This document shows, in pieces, positions 12,801-24,691 of a stretch of 64,000 bases of DNA (the stretch's first letter is position 1; each line of letters begins with the position of its first letter). The notes under the pieces were generated by a model that ran no database searches, was not told the DNA's origin, and was given only the letters and a program-made list of their open reading frames with translations. The position numbers and the translations under genes were made by a program. Origin of the DNA: Toxoplasma gondii ME49 (taxonomy: Eukaryota; Apicomplexa; Conoidasida; Eucoccidiorida; Sarcocystidae). The stretch spans positions 1,116,001 to 1,180,000 of the forward strand of contig NC_031473.1 in the NCBI RefSeq assembly GCF_000006565.2, in the 5' to 3' direction.

Positions 12801-13270
12801 TGTTTTTCGCATTACCCGCAAAGCCAGGCATGCAGAGGGGATCTTGCTGAAAGTGAAAGTCAACCTTTTTTCCGATTTAGACGCCGTGTGTGTTCTCCCA
12901 CTTCCACTTGCGCAGTTTTCAAGGTTGCATGCATTCGCTTCGACATTTTTCTTTGCCGTATTCATCGATATCTGAGGATGCATGCGAGTCTGCTCGGCCA
13001 CCGCGTTGCAACGAGCCTGTCTGTCACGCTTCGAGCGTCCCTCGTTTTTTTTTCTTTTTGCGGCGCCCGACCTGTTTTACACTTCCACTCACTTTCCTAT
13101 CTCCCAGGTATTTGACACCTCCCTCTCCTTTTTGTGTTAATCATTTCCCTCGTTCTCTCACTCCATCTCTCGTTTCCGATCTCGCTTCCTCGCTTCGTTG
13201 ACCTCTCCTGTCCTCTCTTTTTTCTCCCCGGCTTTCGCGCTTTTCGCTTCTGTCTCTTCTGCTTTTCGCC
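9827..13270. other. intergenic region between divergent genes
   Basis: This lies between the starts of the minus-strand gene at 9826 and the plus-strand gene at 13271, so it should carry both promoters. Purine-rich stretches on the plus strand at 9600-9720 and 10560-10900 are pyrimidine-rich on the minus strand. Pyrimidine-rich plus-strand DNA lies at 10180-10560 and 13080-13270. A minus-strand open frame at 10000-10782 covers such biased DNA and shows no domain, so I do not call it a gene. TGCATGC words occur near 12745-12765. Confidence 0.45.
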
Positions 13271-14270
13271 ATGGCGGTGCCGAAGGGGAAGCGCAGCAAG
13301 CACAAGTGCAAGCAGCGCCAGTTGATTTACTTCTTTGACCAGTTCGACGGCGTCTTCAAACGCAGGCGAGAATCTTTTTACCGGTCCTTCTACAATCCTC
13401 CGTACTTCTCTAAACAAACAGAGCAGACCAGCCTTCCGCCCTCAGTTTTGAGACCATTCAGGTTCCCCGGCTTCTGGCCAGGAAGGTTCGTCTCTGCTTT
13501 CCAGAAAAAACTCTTTTCTGTCTTGTGTAAATGGCATCTCGTTTTTCACGGATGCAGTTCTGCACCTCCCATATGCAGGCACTCATATATACAGATATAT
13601 ATATATATATATACAGATATATATATATATATATACTTATATATATGTCTATGTTGACAGACATACATATATGAACATGTTCTATGGATGCATGCGCAGC
13701 TGTGCATATTATGCGTTTACGTAGAAGCAGGCAGAGATATCCGGGGATACGTGCATGCATGTGCGCCTTACACTTTCGCGAGATGCATGCATATGCCTTC
13801 CTTTTTTTTATCTGAAGAGGAAGGACAGCCGTCATGTAAGAGTGGGATCTGATATTTGTTGTGCCTCTTGCTCGTGTGGAACAACAGAAGCAGCTGTCGA
13901 AGGACACTCTGTCCAGCTCTCCCCTAAACCCAACGCAGGTGTCATTGCGTATCTGTACATACCCTCCTAGTTCTGTGCGTCGAGATGCATGTGCATGCGT
14001 TTCCATGGTGAAGCGTCCCCTGCGCCTTCGTTGGATCTTCCAGGTGCATTTTTTGCGGCATCGCTTCCTGCTGTGCAGATTTGCCTTCAAAATGGCGTCG
14101 TCGATTTTGACGCGCGGGAGACTGCAGTGAAAAAGGTTTCATTTCCGTCTCTGGCGGCTCTGAGGCTCGCTCTGAGAACGGCACCCCCTTCGGCCGACAA
14201 GCATCTCGGCCTCGAGAAACTTGAAAAAGAAGCGAGAGGTTCTCTTGGAGACACCATGTCTCAAGCCTGA
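13271..14270 (+). CDS. bL32-like ribosomal protein (mitochondrial or apicoplast), tentative
   Basis: Proposed exons are 13271-13485, 13820-13938 and 14044-14270, giving 186 residues. Phases 2 and 1 match across both introns and the frame ends at a TGA. The start MAVPKGKRSKHKCKQRQ matches the highly conserved beginning of bacterial-type ribosomal protein bL32 (AVPK-x-K-x-SK with basic residues following), which binds the exit side of the large subunit. bL32 normally carries a small zinc ribbon. Here exon 2 encodes a Cys-rich piece, CCASCSCG, which might stand in for part of it. No targeting peptide precedes the AVPK motif, unlike most organellar versions, so either import uses the basic N-terminus or an upstream exon is missing. 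A pyrimidine-rich leader precedes the ATG. The C-terminal half is not recognisable. Confidence 0.5.
13584..13648. repeat. (TA)n microsatellite in intron 1 of the bL32-like gene
   Basis: Two TA runs interrupted by CAG at 13584-13648, inside the predicted intron 13486-13819. Confidence 0.9.
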
Positions 14271-14388
14271 CTGCAGACAGGAACGCGCCTCTTGCTTCTA
14301 TCTGCGAAATCGTGGGGAAATGAAGCTCATCAAGGAGCGTAGAAATATATTATTTGCATGTGTTTATTTATGTATCTATGCATGCATA

Positions 14389-14401
14389 TGTGTCTATACA
14401 T

Positions 14402-14441
<40 letters not shown>

Positions 14442-14470
14442 GTATATGTATATATGTATATTTATATACA
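14389..14470. repeat. (TA)n/(TATG)n microsatellite
   Basis: Runs of TACA, TA and TATG units. Confidence 0.9.
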
Positions 14471-14717
14471 TTTACACATGTAAGTATGCAAATGTGCTTT
14501 CGAGAGCATTCGCCTCTCTGAGGTCGATCAGGACGTTTTGCATGCTGCACCGGTGATCGCTTGCCCTTCCCATGCACACATGCAAGTATGTGCACCTGCA
14601 TGCATGCAGTAGAACATTTTGTGGGTCTTTATGCAAGTACAAAGCCCAACAGGAATAATAATGGAAAGCCGTGCATGCAAGTCGACTGCATGCGCGTATT
14701 GCTGAGGAGACGCACTT

Positions 14718-14719
14718 GT

Positions 14720-14757
<38 letters not shown>
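14718..14757. repeat. (TA)n microsatellite
   Basis: Almost uninterrupted TA dinucleotides. Confidence 0.9.
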
Positions 14758-15249
14758 TGGAGTGTACATGTGCAGGCGTTTCCGATCTAGCGAGAGAGGC
14801 GCTTGGCCTAGCCGCGGTTCGAAGCAAGGTCTCTCTCTTGCTTGCACGCGTTTGGCTTCCGTAGCGGCGCGCTTCCTTCCGTATTTTTGATCTTTTTCAG
14901 CTTTCGTTTTCGTGTGTGTCGAAGGAGAAATAAAAGTTGTGGATTCACACGAAGAACCTACAAAGCTCGTCCTTTCTTCCCCAGTTGTCTTTTTCCGAGT
15001 CTCTGTCTCCCTTTCGTTCTTCCAGTTTCGCCTCCCGCATTTCTCTTCTGTTTACTCTCGCTCGTGTGGGGAGGAACTCGTTCGGCGTCAATTCGATATG
15101 CCTCTTTACCTGCTCCTTTCCCTCCTTCCACATGATCTTCGCAGCTGCTCGCTCTGTCTCTTTAATTAATAATGTGCGTAGACTCAAGGGGATGCGTCCA
15201 CACACATATTCAATTATATACATAAATACTATATGTACACCCTTAACCC

Positions 15250-15320
15250 TATATATATATATATATATATATTATATTTATATGTATATATATATATATT
15301 ATATATATATATATATATTT
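15250..15320. repeat. (TA)n microsatellite
   Basis: Three TA runs separated by TTATATTTATATG and TT interruptions. Confidence 0.9.
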
Positions 15321-16984
15321 ATACAGTTATATACTTGTGTGTATGTGCTTCTTACTTCGGTCGTGCTTGGCCCATAGGCGTTTGCTTGGCGACCGAGTTT
15401 TTTCTGAGTGCTGGCGTAGCTTTTTTCTGATGTTTTACGAATCGGCAAGTTGCTATCAGAGCTGCAGTGACTTTTTGGAGTGGTAAGAATTGATGCAGAA
15501 AGTGCAGGCGGAGTGAAGGCGTCGACGGAGTTATCTCCACCAAGATGTCGCCTCTTCTGCGAAGTCTCAAAACGATTGGTGGGGCAACGACAGTGTTGAA
15601 GGACTAAATGCATCGCACATTCTCTCGCGTTAAAGAAATCTTGCCAGTTAAAACGCCTGGGTTGTCGAACGGGAAGCGCTGGACGCGTCGTTGCCACCGA
15701 AGTCGTAGAGGCCTCAGGGGTCTGTGTCTCATTTATCTGGAACCTCTACGAGCATGCCTTTGCTACCGTGTCAAATGTCACGGTTTCCTTCGAAATTGAG
15801 GCTCCTCCACATCAGGTCTCATCTGTTCTAGGCGTAAGAGACGGACTGTGGGTTTTCCGCGTCGTTTGGTGTCTAGAGGAAATACGTGGATATATTCCAT
15901 CGTCAGAGCGCGACTCCTGACGTTCAGGTCCTCGGCCTTAGATCGCGTTCTTCGCGTGAGTCGCTACACACGTCTCTCTATCCGCGGAAAAAAATCGAGA
16001 GGTTCCGCACCGACCAGAGGAACCCAACACATCGCGGACGCAGACGCACAGAGGCGAAGCAGAAAGGGGGAATCGCCGGAAAAAGCGCGCAAGAAGCGTT
16101 TCTGAACAATCTGTTGGCCGTGCAATTAAGCCCACAAACCACGAGCGTCAAGGTCCCAGTTAGTCCGTGCACTGTACCTGTCATCTCACCAGTAGATGTT
16201 GCCTCTTTCTGGTCTGAGAATCGAGAGTACGCAGGGAGCTAGACAAACAGACAACACACCGTTGACTGGAGGGAGAGAAGAAAGTCAAGAAGGAAGTCCA
16301 TCGTTGAGACAGAGCAAAAGCAGCGAAGCACGCGGACCACCGATTCCGCAAACGCGTCTCCCCTGGGGGGCTTAGATCCTAAACGTTTCTCTAAAGACTC
16401 ACGGATGCGAATTCGAGAGCTGCCGCCGAGCGGACAGCTGATTCAAGCGATTTGCGTCGCTTGTTGCATGCGGACCTCTGTGTTCAGTGAGTAGCGAAAG
16501 GTTTCGCGGTGCGCTGTCTAGACCAGAGACAGTGTTGCTTCGACTGAGACAGGAGAGGGATACGCAGAGCCTCGATCCTTCAACGCCTCTGGGGGGACTT
16601 CACGAAGCGTCTGGATACAGGCGATTCATCGATCAGAGTGTGTGCCGCAGACTAAAACTCGGAAGGAGACGAGCGAAGCAAACGGCATGTGTGGACTATC
16701 ATTTCTGTACAAAAAAACTGAATCAGGGAACCGAGGGTGTTGCGAAAAGCGCCAGTCTGCTTCACACGCTGTAACAGCCAATCTAACATCGTGTGCCAAC
16801 TTCGGCCTTCCAGCGCTTTTCGTCTCGAAGGCCAATGCAAACGTTCGCAGGTCCTGCCCGTTACTCGGCGAGTGTGACTTGTCGTTTGCGACTGAACGCA
16901 ATTACAGACATCGTGTAATGCACTCGACAGTGTCTATACACAGGGGTACCTACAAAACATCCACACGCATCCACTAACCCTACA

Positions 16985-17024
16985 CATATATTATATATTA
17001 TATATTATATATATATATATATAT
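16985..17024. repeat. (TA)n/(ATT) microsatellite
   Basis: Three TATATTA units followed by a pure TA run. Confidence 0.9.
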
Positions 17025-17291
17025 GCATACATACATACTGTCCATCGCTGCATGGAAGGAGAACCGGCTGAGGTTGCAACGGCCGATTCGCCTCCGTTAA
17101 TTCCAGCAGTCGCATGCAGCTTTCCACGCCTTCTTCCAGTCTCCTCACGCTATGTCTCTTCACCTCTCCAACCTCCCTCCGCCTTTTTTTTCTGGAGACC
17201 CAGTGGGCTGTCCTCTGTGTCGGATTCTGACGCGGCTGTCTTCCTTGCATGCAGGTTTTTGCCTGAGCGCATGCATGCCACTGCGTCGCAT

Positions 17292-20200
17292 TTAACTGTC
17301 TTTCATGCACTCCATTTCAACGCGCCTTCCGCCAGCGGGCGCTCCTGTGGGAGGCAGTTTTGTCGTAGGACTGCCGCCTCCTCTCTGAAGTGCATGCGCG
17401 GGCGGCGTCGAGTAGAACCGCGAAATGTAGACGAAGAAGAGCAGAATCACGAGGAAGATGGCAAAGTTCGTCAGGAAGTTCTTCAGGTAAACCATCGACA
17501 TGTTCTCCACGGCGAGTGGCGGGTCGATCGAGTCGACTGAGGAACACAGACACGGAACGGAGAAAACCAACAACTTGAAACGCACTCGGCAACCTAGCGC
17601 TTCTGCATCCGAAAGAGCCGAGCTGCACCCGCGCGCGTTACTGTGCAGGCACCACTGGCGCCTGGTTCGCGAACGCAGTTTTCGTCAAGTACACAGAGCA
17701 TTCCGTTCGACTTTTTCGACGGTCTTTGCTTTCCAGAAGAGCGCGAATCGCAGGCTGGGCGCCGGCATTCACTCGAGAAACTCCATCTCTCTGTCTAAGA
17801 ACGAGACCTACCAACATCCGCGACGCCGCTCCCTTGTCGCAGTTTGCCGAGATCTTTGCTTTCGCGAACCTGAGGCAGTGTCGGCAGAACAAGTCACAGA
17901 AGAAGCCCCCGATGCAGGCATGTCCTCCCATTGTCTGTACATTTTCTGGAATGCATGACATCAAACAGAGACACCGTCTGCGCGCGTTCTTGCAGAAAGA
18001 ACCTCTCGGAAGGACACAACGAGGACTCCCTCTCCCCTGCAGTTCTCTCTCAGTTTCTCCCTCTGGCGGCTTCTCTTCACGTTGCCTCGGTCGGTCCGCT
18101 GAAGAAGAAACCGTTAGGTTCACTGTAAAAGACAAATGAGTATGCCATTCGCGCAGCTAAGTCGACACCCCGCCTGCTTTGGAGTTCACGAACAAGAGTT
18201 CACCTTTCTCAGGGATTGATAACCTGCTTTCGCAACCATACATTTCGAACTTCGAGATGCTGTACAGGGCGCCTCCCGACAGCTCCCTCGTTCACCGGTG
18301 TCTCCGCGCGATGCGCGTACACGGGGGATAACAGTACTCTACATTGTACTCTCTACATTGTCCCTGTAGAAAGCCTGATGTGCCGCAAGGCTCATGGCGA
18401 CGTGGAATCGAGAACTTTGGCATTTCCAGCTCTCATGAGAAGTCCGGAGGCGAAGGTTTAACGCGTTCGTGTCGGCCATTCTCCGGAACGGTTGCCTCAC
18501 CTGGAGAATGTAGTTCATGACGATGGCGACTCGGGCGCCAGCCAAGAGAATGCGTTTCTTGAGAACTTGGAAAAGAGCGAATTCCGCTGCCGCGTCGATC
18601 TCGAAAAGAGGCACATCACTGCTTCCATCGAGCACGGCTTTCGCGTACTCGTCAACGGCGTCGGAACCCAGAGCGTTTGCGGCCGCTCTCGCGTCCTTCC
18701 CGGTCTTCCTCACATGCGGATACACCTGAAAAAAAGGAAGCTAGGATGGAACGCGTTCCTGCTGCCAGGGCACACCTGTCTAGGAACTGGCAGGACGCCG
18801 GATCACTGCCGGTGAAAGCCAGACTCGCACGGCGAATGCAGGTTGACACAAATGGAGGTTTTCACTGCGACTCGGGAGACCGGGTCGGAGAGTTTCCTCG
18901 AAGGGAAGAAAGCTCTGGCTACCAAAAAAAGGGAGAAGAGGAAAAAGGGAGAGGAAAAAGAAGAGCACACGTGAGGCGAAAAAGGAGAGAAAGAGAGAGA
19001 AAGAGAGAAAGAGACCAGTGGAGTTGACCGCGCGCAAGAAGACTAGTTCCACAGACACGACTGCACGCAGTTCTTCCTCCTGAAAGGCACTCTTCACTCC
19101 GCAGCCAAGATCTGCTCACGAAGAGGCGAAGACCTCTGGACTCGTGAACGCAGGCGCGGAGCCAGAGGGGAGAAACAATTAGCAACAGCGAGGTGAACAG
19201 CAAACACACGGGATGACGAGAAGGTGTGGAAACAGGAAAGGATTCGACGCGAATGCTGTGGAGGGGGGTGGGCGGAATCTGGAGACTCAGACAGGAACCA
19301 AAGTTCGTCGTCGACTGTCCTGCCCGCGAATTTGAACGCATGCACACAAGAAGTCGAGAAGGAAGTGAAAGCCACTGAGTCCTCGACCTGGAATTGTGGG
19401 GGAGAGAGGGTGAAAGAGAGAAAAAAGAAAACAGCGACCGGCGGTCGAGACAGAAACCGATATACACGAGAGGAATAACGCATGGAGAGAGATGAAACGG
19501 TGCAAGGAAATTGATAAAATCGTGCCACTCACATTAATCAAGAGTTTTTATTCTCTACATAAATACAAGGTTTGAATTACACTCGATTATCTATAAATAC
19601 TCTACTGAATTGAGTTCACCTCCGCCGTTTTAGAAAACAAGTGAGCTCACCTCATTGCAGAGAACAGCACGGTTCTCCTTGGCCCACTCAGAAAACATTT
19701 TTTCTTTGTTCGTCGCAAACAAAGACTTTTCAGAGTCGTAAGCTCCCTTGACGGAGTTCACATGCGTCCAACCTAAATATGCAAAGAACAGCGGGGGAAG
19801 CCCTTTCAAGACTCCCGTTCGTCCAGCGCACCTTGACTGGAGGCAACGACGAATTCCACATTCGTTCGTTCCTTTCCTCCTGATCTTATCGTCTTTCCAC
19901 CTCTGCCGAAGAAGCTAGGAATGCCTAGGTGTGATGGGCGACATCCGAAAGAAGTCCATTTCCCTCCCCCCCATCGGAGACCGACGGTCTCTCGTCACAG
20001 GGAACTCCTGGAGCGGAGCCGTCCATGCAGGCAGTTTTGGTCGAGCCGCAGCACACACGAGGGTGCAAGCAACAAGCCCTGAGCTTCGCTACCTCATCGC
20101 TACTCCTCTGCGTTGTTTGAGTGGACGCTGTGTGAGCAGACCAGTTCGCGGAGCGGCGTAGAAACATTCAGCGAGGAAGGGAGAACCTTAGCGTCTGATT

Positions 20201-23200
20201 TCCAGTGCAACAGAAATCTGCCGTCGACGACGACTCTAACGCAGCATGAACAGCGTTCCGGCTCCCCGTCACTCCACATGCGACAAGGGCAAATCACAGA
20301 AGTGTGCAACGCGGAAGCGCGAGCTCGCCGTCGGCCTCTTCGAGGAATCAGCTTCTCCACCCCCAACAGAGACGGTCCGCAGCGTCTGCTTTTTGCCGGT
20401 TCAGTTGCCTACTCGATACCTCTGCGTGAGCAGCGAAACTGGTCACTGCTGTCGAAGCCTACGCAGTGACATGGTTCTTCTCGTCGGTCCGCTACGAAAT
20501 GTCTGTCTGTTCACCTCGCAGCCCAAGGGTGTCTGCGCCTCTACGCGGAAAGTCGCGAACCGTTAGTTCTCTGCCTGCCTGTCTCTACCACACGCGGGAC
20601 TCCCTTCGGAGGCTCTCACCGGAAAACCAAAAGTACTGTCTCTGCTTCACAGTTTTGTCGACCAGCCCAGCTTCCAGGAAATTGTACAAAGTCGTCAGAC
20701 GCATTTGTTCCCCGTCGCTGTACTGCACGACAGCTCTCCTGCCGTAGTCGTCATCCGCACTGCCCATGTGCAGCGGCTGGTGCATGTCACCGACCAGGTT
20801 GATGATGTACTTCACCTGGATTCACAACATCGCAGAACGACGAAACGCGCCTGAAACAGAGGCTCGCGCATCCGACAAACCCCCCGAGTTTCGCGCTCAA
20901 GGTCGCAGCCAAGGCAGTCGGCAAAGGTCTCCAAAGTTTCACTCGGGTGCATGCATCTCATTGTCGAGCTCTGCCGACTCCCTTTCCACAGCTACGTTGA
21001 GAAGCAGCACGGGCATTCAGGGCAGCGCATGCAGAGATCCGAGACAACAATCTACGCAGCTGTGTCGGAGATGCATCTGCCGAGCGAGAGTGGACTCGCG
21101 CCGCCCGTTCAATGAAACGGCATAATCAAACAGCGACGGGGAGAGTTGAATTTAGGGAAGACCAGGTTTTCATGCAAGCGTAGCAGAGCGTCACCACACA
21201 AAGGACGTTGACCCATCTTGGAAGAGAGAGAAACAAACGGATAAGACATGTCGTTCGAAGAATTCAGGACAATAGAGAGCTGTGAAAAAAAAACGTTTCC
21301 CTGTTTTACTGGGTACGAATGCTCTTTCAACACTTTAAAACAAGACACAGAAAGACATGTAACCTGCGGATTTCGCAGTTGACATTCGTTCCGAGATTCT
21401 CCCATAAAAAACAGTGAACGGAAGACTGAAGACATGGAGAGGCTTCGGAGGAAAAACCGTCGAACCCTCTGTGTGTATGCAAGAAAAAAATGCCAAGGAG
21501 AAATACCCACGACGCATCTCTCCCTCGGCCGGTCGCGAGGGAGATCGAACATGCGGATGCACCGAAAAAACTTACAGCGTCTGCATCTGTCGTTTTGATG
21601 TCGTGAGGGAACACAAAGTTCGTCGTTGTGATGACGTCCGGATCTGCGAAAGAAAACAGAATCGCAATCGCATGCACGTGATCGCAAGGCGCAGCCCCTT
21701 GGGTACTTGGAGGATCCTGCGTCTCTGATTTCGGACTGAATCGACTCTACAGGTCGCATCTTCCTTGCCGCATAAGTTTTACTTCAACTCGTCTAACATA
21801 TCTGCAGCCTCAAGTTTGCTACCGGACTCAAGACAGCCCCGTTCAAGGTCACACATCTTGCATCGCTTTTTTGACGCAAAGCAAAACACAGCGTCTTTAC
21901 ATCTTCAGAAGTTCATACATATCCACGTACATGTAGACGTATATAAGAACATGCATATACTCTCGTTGTGCTGGTGAATCTGTCGGTTTCTGCACCTCGT
22001 GAAACGCCCGCCCTTTGTCTACAAAGAGAGACGCAAACCCAGTCGGCGGCAAAGGGAGTTCGGCTACATCGACGCAGACAGAAAAATACTTGCGGACGAG
22101 AGTATGAGCATCTGTAACAAGAGATGGTGTATCTCCGTAAATGGCGCTTCCTTATGTAACAGAGCGGCCTTTGCATGCATGTAGCAAGAACGAGTTGCTG
22201 TACAGACACTGGGGTTGTTTCGGCTACAGGAGATCCCCTCAGATTTCGTACTTGTTTGTTCCACTTTGTTCTGGTCTGGGTCGACCAGGTGGAAGAAGAA
22301 GTACGTGAGAGCCTCCAGGAGGCAATTGCCTTTCACCTGAAGACACGCAGAGTCCGGACTTCTGACTCGTCTGCGTCGCGGCGTTTGAGCAATTCTTGAA
22401 ACATGACGCACCCTCGTTTCACACGCATAATACTCAAGTTCACTTGCATACTCAGTTCGATATGTGGATCCGAAACAAGGATACACACGACGGAACGGTA
22501 GACCGGCAGACTGAGACAACGCCAGATGACGATTTCCAGCCTTTTCTGAGAGTCACATACGCTGCATGCACAACAAGCTTCTGAGTCGGAGCACGACTAC
22601 ACACAGGCAACGCAGACAGACGCATCTGCAGAAATCACAAAGGGACCTCCACGTTATTCCATGAAAGGATATTCCTGTATCTCGCTCGATCTGTGCCTAA
22701 GGCGCATCCCGGCGCTCCTGCCTCAACGCTGTCCTTCCTCCTGCTAACTGTGGCTCACCTCGCAGAAAGACTTATCCAGAATGATGTCGTCAGTGCGCAG
22801 AGGCTTCGACGGACATGTAGGTTGGGACTGGAGGAAAGGCAGAGGCAAAAGATGAAAACGATTGATGAAGTTGAACAGGAAAGAGGCCTTCCGCTTTCTC
22901 CTTGTGTCTGCGAGCATCGGCGGACAGCGATGTTCGGAGAGAGAGGCGCCTTCTCTTTGCGCGTCGTCTCTTCGAAGTGTATCCCCTCTTCCTGGCGCGA
23001 ATACCTCGACAATCAGCACTGACAACAGAACAAGAAGAACGATAATGACAAGGAACTCCTTGCAGCGGAAGAACGGCCGAACGGTAAAGACGACCTCGCA
23101 ACATCGTCAAGCGACAAATCACCAAGCAGCTTCCTACCATGAAGTGAAGTCGCGCTGTGTCGGGGTACTTGTCGGAGACGCGGTGCGCCCAGCCTGAAGG

Positions 23201-24691
23201 CGCGAAAGTCGCGATCGACACAAACTGAAAACTGCTTTCACATCTCGTGGACATGCATCGACGCAGAGACCCCAAGAACGCGTAGGCGACATGAGCGGCG
23301 AAAATGTCTAAGTCGCTAAGCAGTGAGCCAACTCATGGATGCAGATCGACGTTTGAACGCCGAAACAGGAACAAGACAAACTCCTACAGATGGCGACGAC
23401 CTGTGCAGACCTGCAGCATGGCTAAGTCTCTTGTTGAAGACCCCACGGCAAACTACGGATCCCAGAGAAAGCGTTCCGCAGTTGATGCTCCAAACTGCAT
23501 GCAGTCGAACCTGCGACATCGGCGAGGTCTTTTCCGTTCAGCAGTTTTTTGAGAGCTTGGTTCGCCGACGTGCTCAAGCCACTCAACGTCGTCATCGACA
23601 CCTGCGAAGACCGGAAAAGCAACGCAAATCTGCGTCTTCTTTCGGACGGTGGAAGCATGCAGAGACACAAAAAAAAGGAAGGACGCGAGAGGAGGCACGA
23701 AGAAAAGGATGCATGGAGAGACCCACAAAAAAAATCGCATGCAAAGAGAGGCGTCCGCCGCATGAGCGTCGCCTGCTCTTTTGGGGGTTCTGCGGTGTAC
23801 GTCCACGGTCAGCGAAGAAGACTCAAGGAGACTCGCTGGAATTCTGAGAGCCGCACCGCGGAACAAACATTACACTTTTAGTTTCCTGTCATTCGAACTG
23901 CATGCCCGTCTTCCCCCGAGAGAAGAGAAACGAATCGACCTCGTCAGAAACTCAAGCCTCAACCAAGAGGTTCGTGAAGCTTGCGTCCTCTCAACACTGA
24001 GAGGATCGCGCAATACAGCAGCTCTCAACAACGCTCTACGGCATGCGCCCAGAGACATTTTCGACGTATGGACGCTTTCGAAAATAGCTATACGCATACA
24101 TGAAGATTTACACGAATATATATGGGGTATACGTATACGCACGTACGCATATATATATATATATATACGTATATATGTATATACGTATATATGTATATAT
24201 GTATGTATGTGTATTTTCTATTTGTAGTTAACGGCATACGCAGCTATGTCTGTTCAGTTCTGCACGCAGATATGAGTGCGTGATCAGGGATCTGTCTCTC
24301 GAGAGACGTCTGTTTCTCGCGCTGCGTCGAAGGTCTTTGTTCACTTCATTCCACTTTTCGCTCAGCGAGGAAAGCTGCAGTTAGCGCGCTCGAGGTACGC
24401 TGACTGGGGACTCCCGAGGTCCGGCCGCCCCCGTGACTTCAGGCGATACGCAGATACTCTTCGGCAGAGATGAACAGGCGGTTCGACAGAGAACACACAG
24501 AGAAAAAGAGGAAGGCATGCCATCAGACCCTAAGGGGGAATTCGGCGTCCTCAACTCGTGCCATGGCTGCATGCATTTTGACTCACGGCTTCATGGGCGC
24601 GAACTTTGAAGGCTTGAGCACAGGAAATCAGCGAAGATCCGCAGAGGAGACAGAGGACGAGGCCTGCTGCTGTCGACCGAGTCCTCTTCAT
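17292..24691 (-). CDS. P1/S1-nuclease-family membrane protein with degenerate zinc site
   Basis: Eleven phase-consistent exons on the minus strand: 24691-24587, 23601-23511, 23193-23138, 22827-22759, 22336-22252, 21643-21576, 20815-20620, 19772-19651, 18725-18501, 17869-17812 and 17536-17292, giving 439 residues. Residues 1-27 form a signal peptide. The P1/S1 fold is marked by RAHEAV (29-), GWAHRVSDKYPDT (66-78), LHF (81-83), NLVGDMHQPLH (164-174) and a final LAGARVAIVMN. A membrane helix lies at about 378-396, followed by a short Pro/Gly-rich tail. Family enzymes cleave single-stranded nucleic acids with three zinc ions. Measured against nuclease P1, Asp45 is His69, His116 is Asn164, His149 is Tyr202 and Asp153 is Glu206, while His6, His60, Asp120 and His126 remain. 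Trp1 is Phe28. Catalysis is therefore doubtful. Every exon was found by homology plus GT-AG borders. Confidence 0.9.
18983..19014. repeat. (GA)-rich simple repeat in intron 8 of the nuclease-family gene
   Basis: GAGA/GAAA units on the plus strand, which is a pyrimidine tract on the transcribed sense (minus) strand, inside intron 19650-18726. Confidence 0.85.
24148..24214. repeat. (TA)n/(TATG)n microsatellite in intron 1 of the nuclease-family gene
   Basis: TA run with CGTA and TGTA interruptions inside the predicted intron 24586-23602. Confidence 0.9.

Larger units (their letters stand above)
14271..17291. other. convergent intergenic region with TA repeats
   Basis: This lies between the 3' ends of the plus-strand bL32-like gene and the minus-strand nuclease-family gene. 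It carries TA/TATG runs at about 14389-14470, 14718-14757, 15250-15320 and 16985-17024. A plus-strand open frame at 15886-16242 has a somewhat protein-like end but no recognisable motif or confirmed splice partners. I leave it unassigned. Confidence 0.5.
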
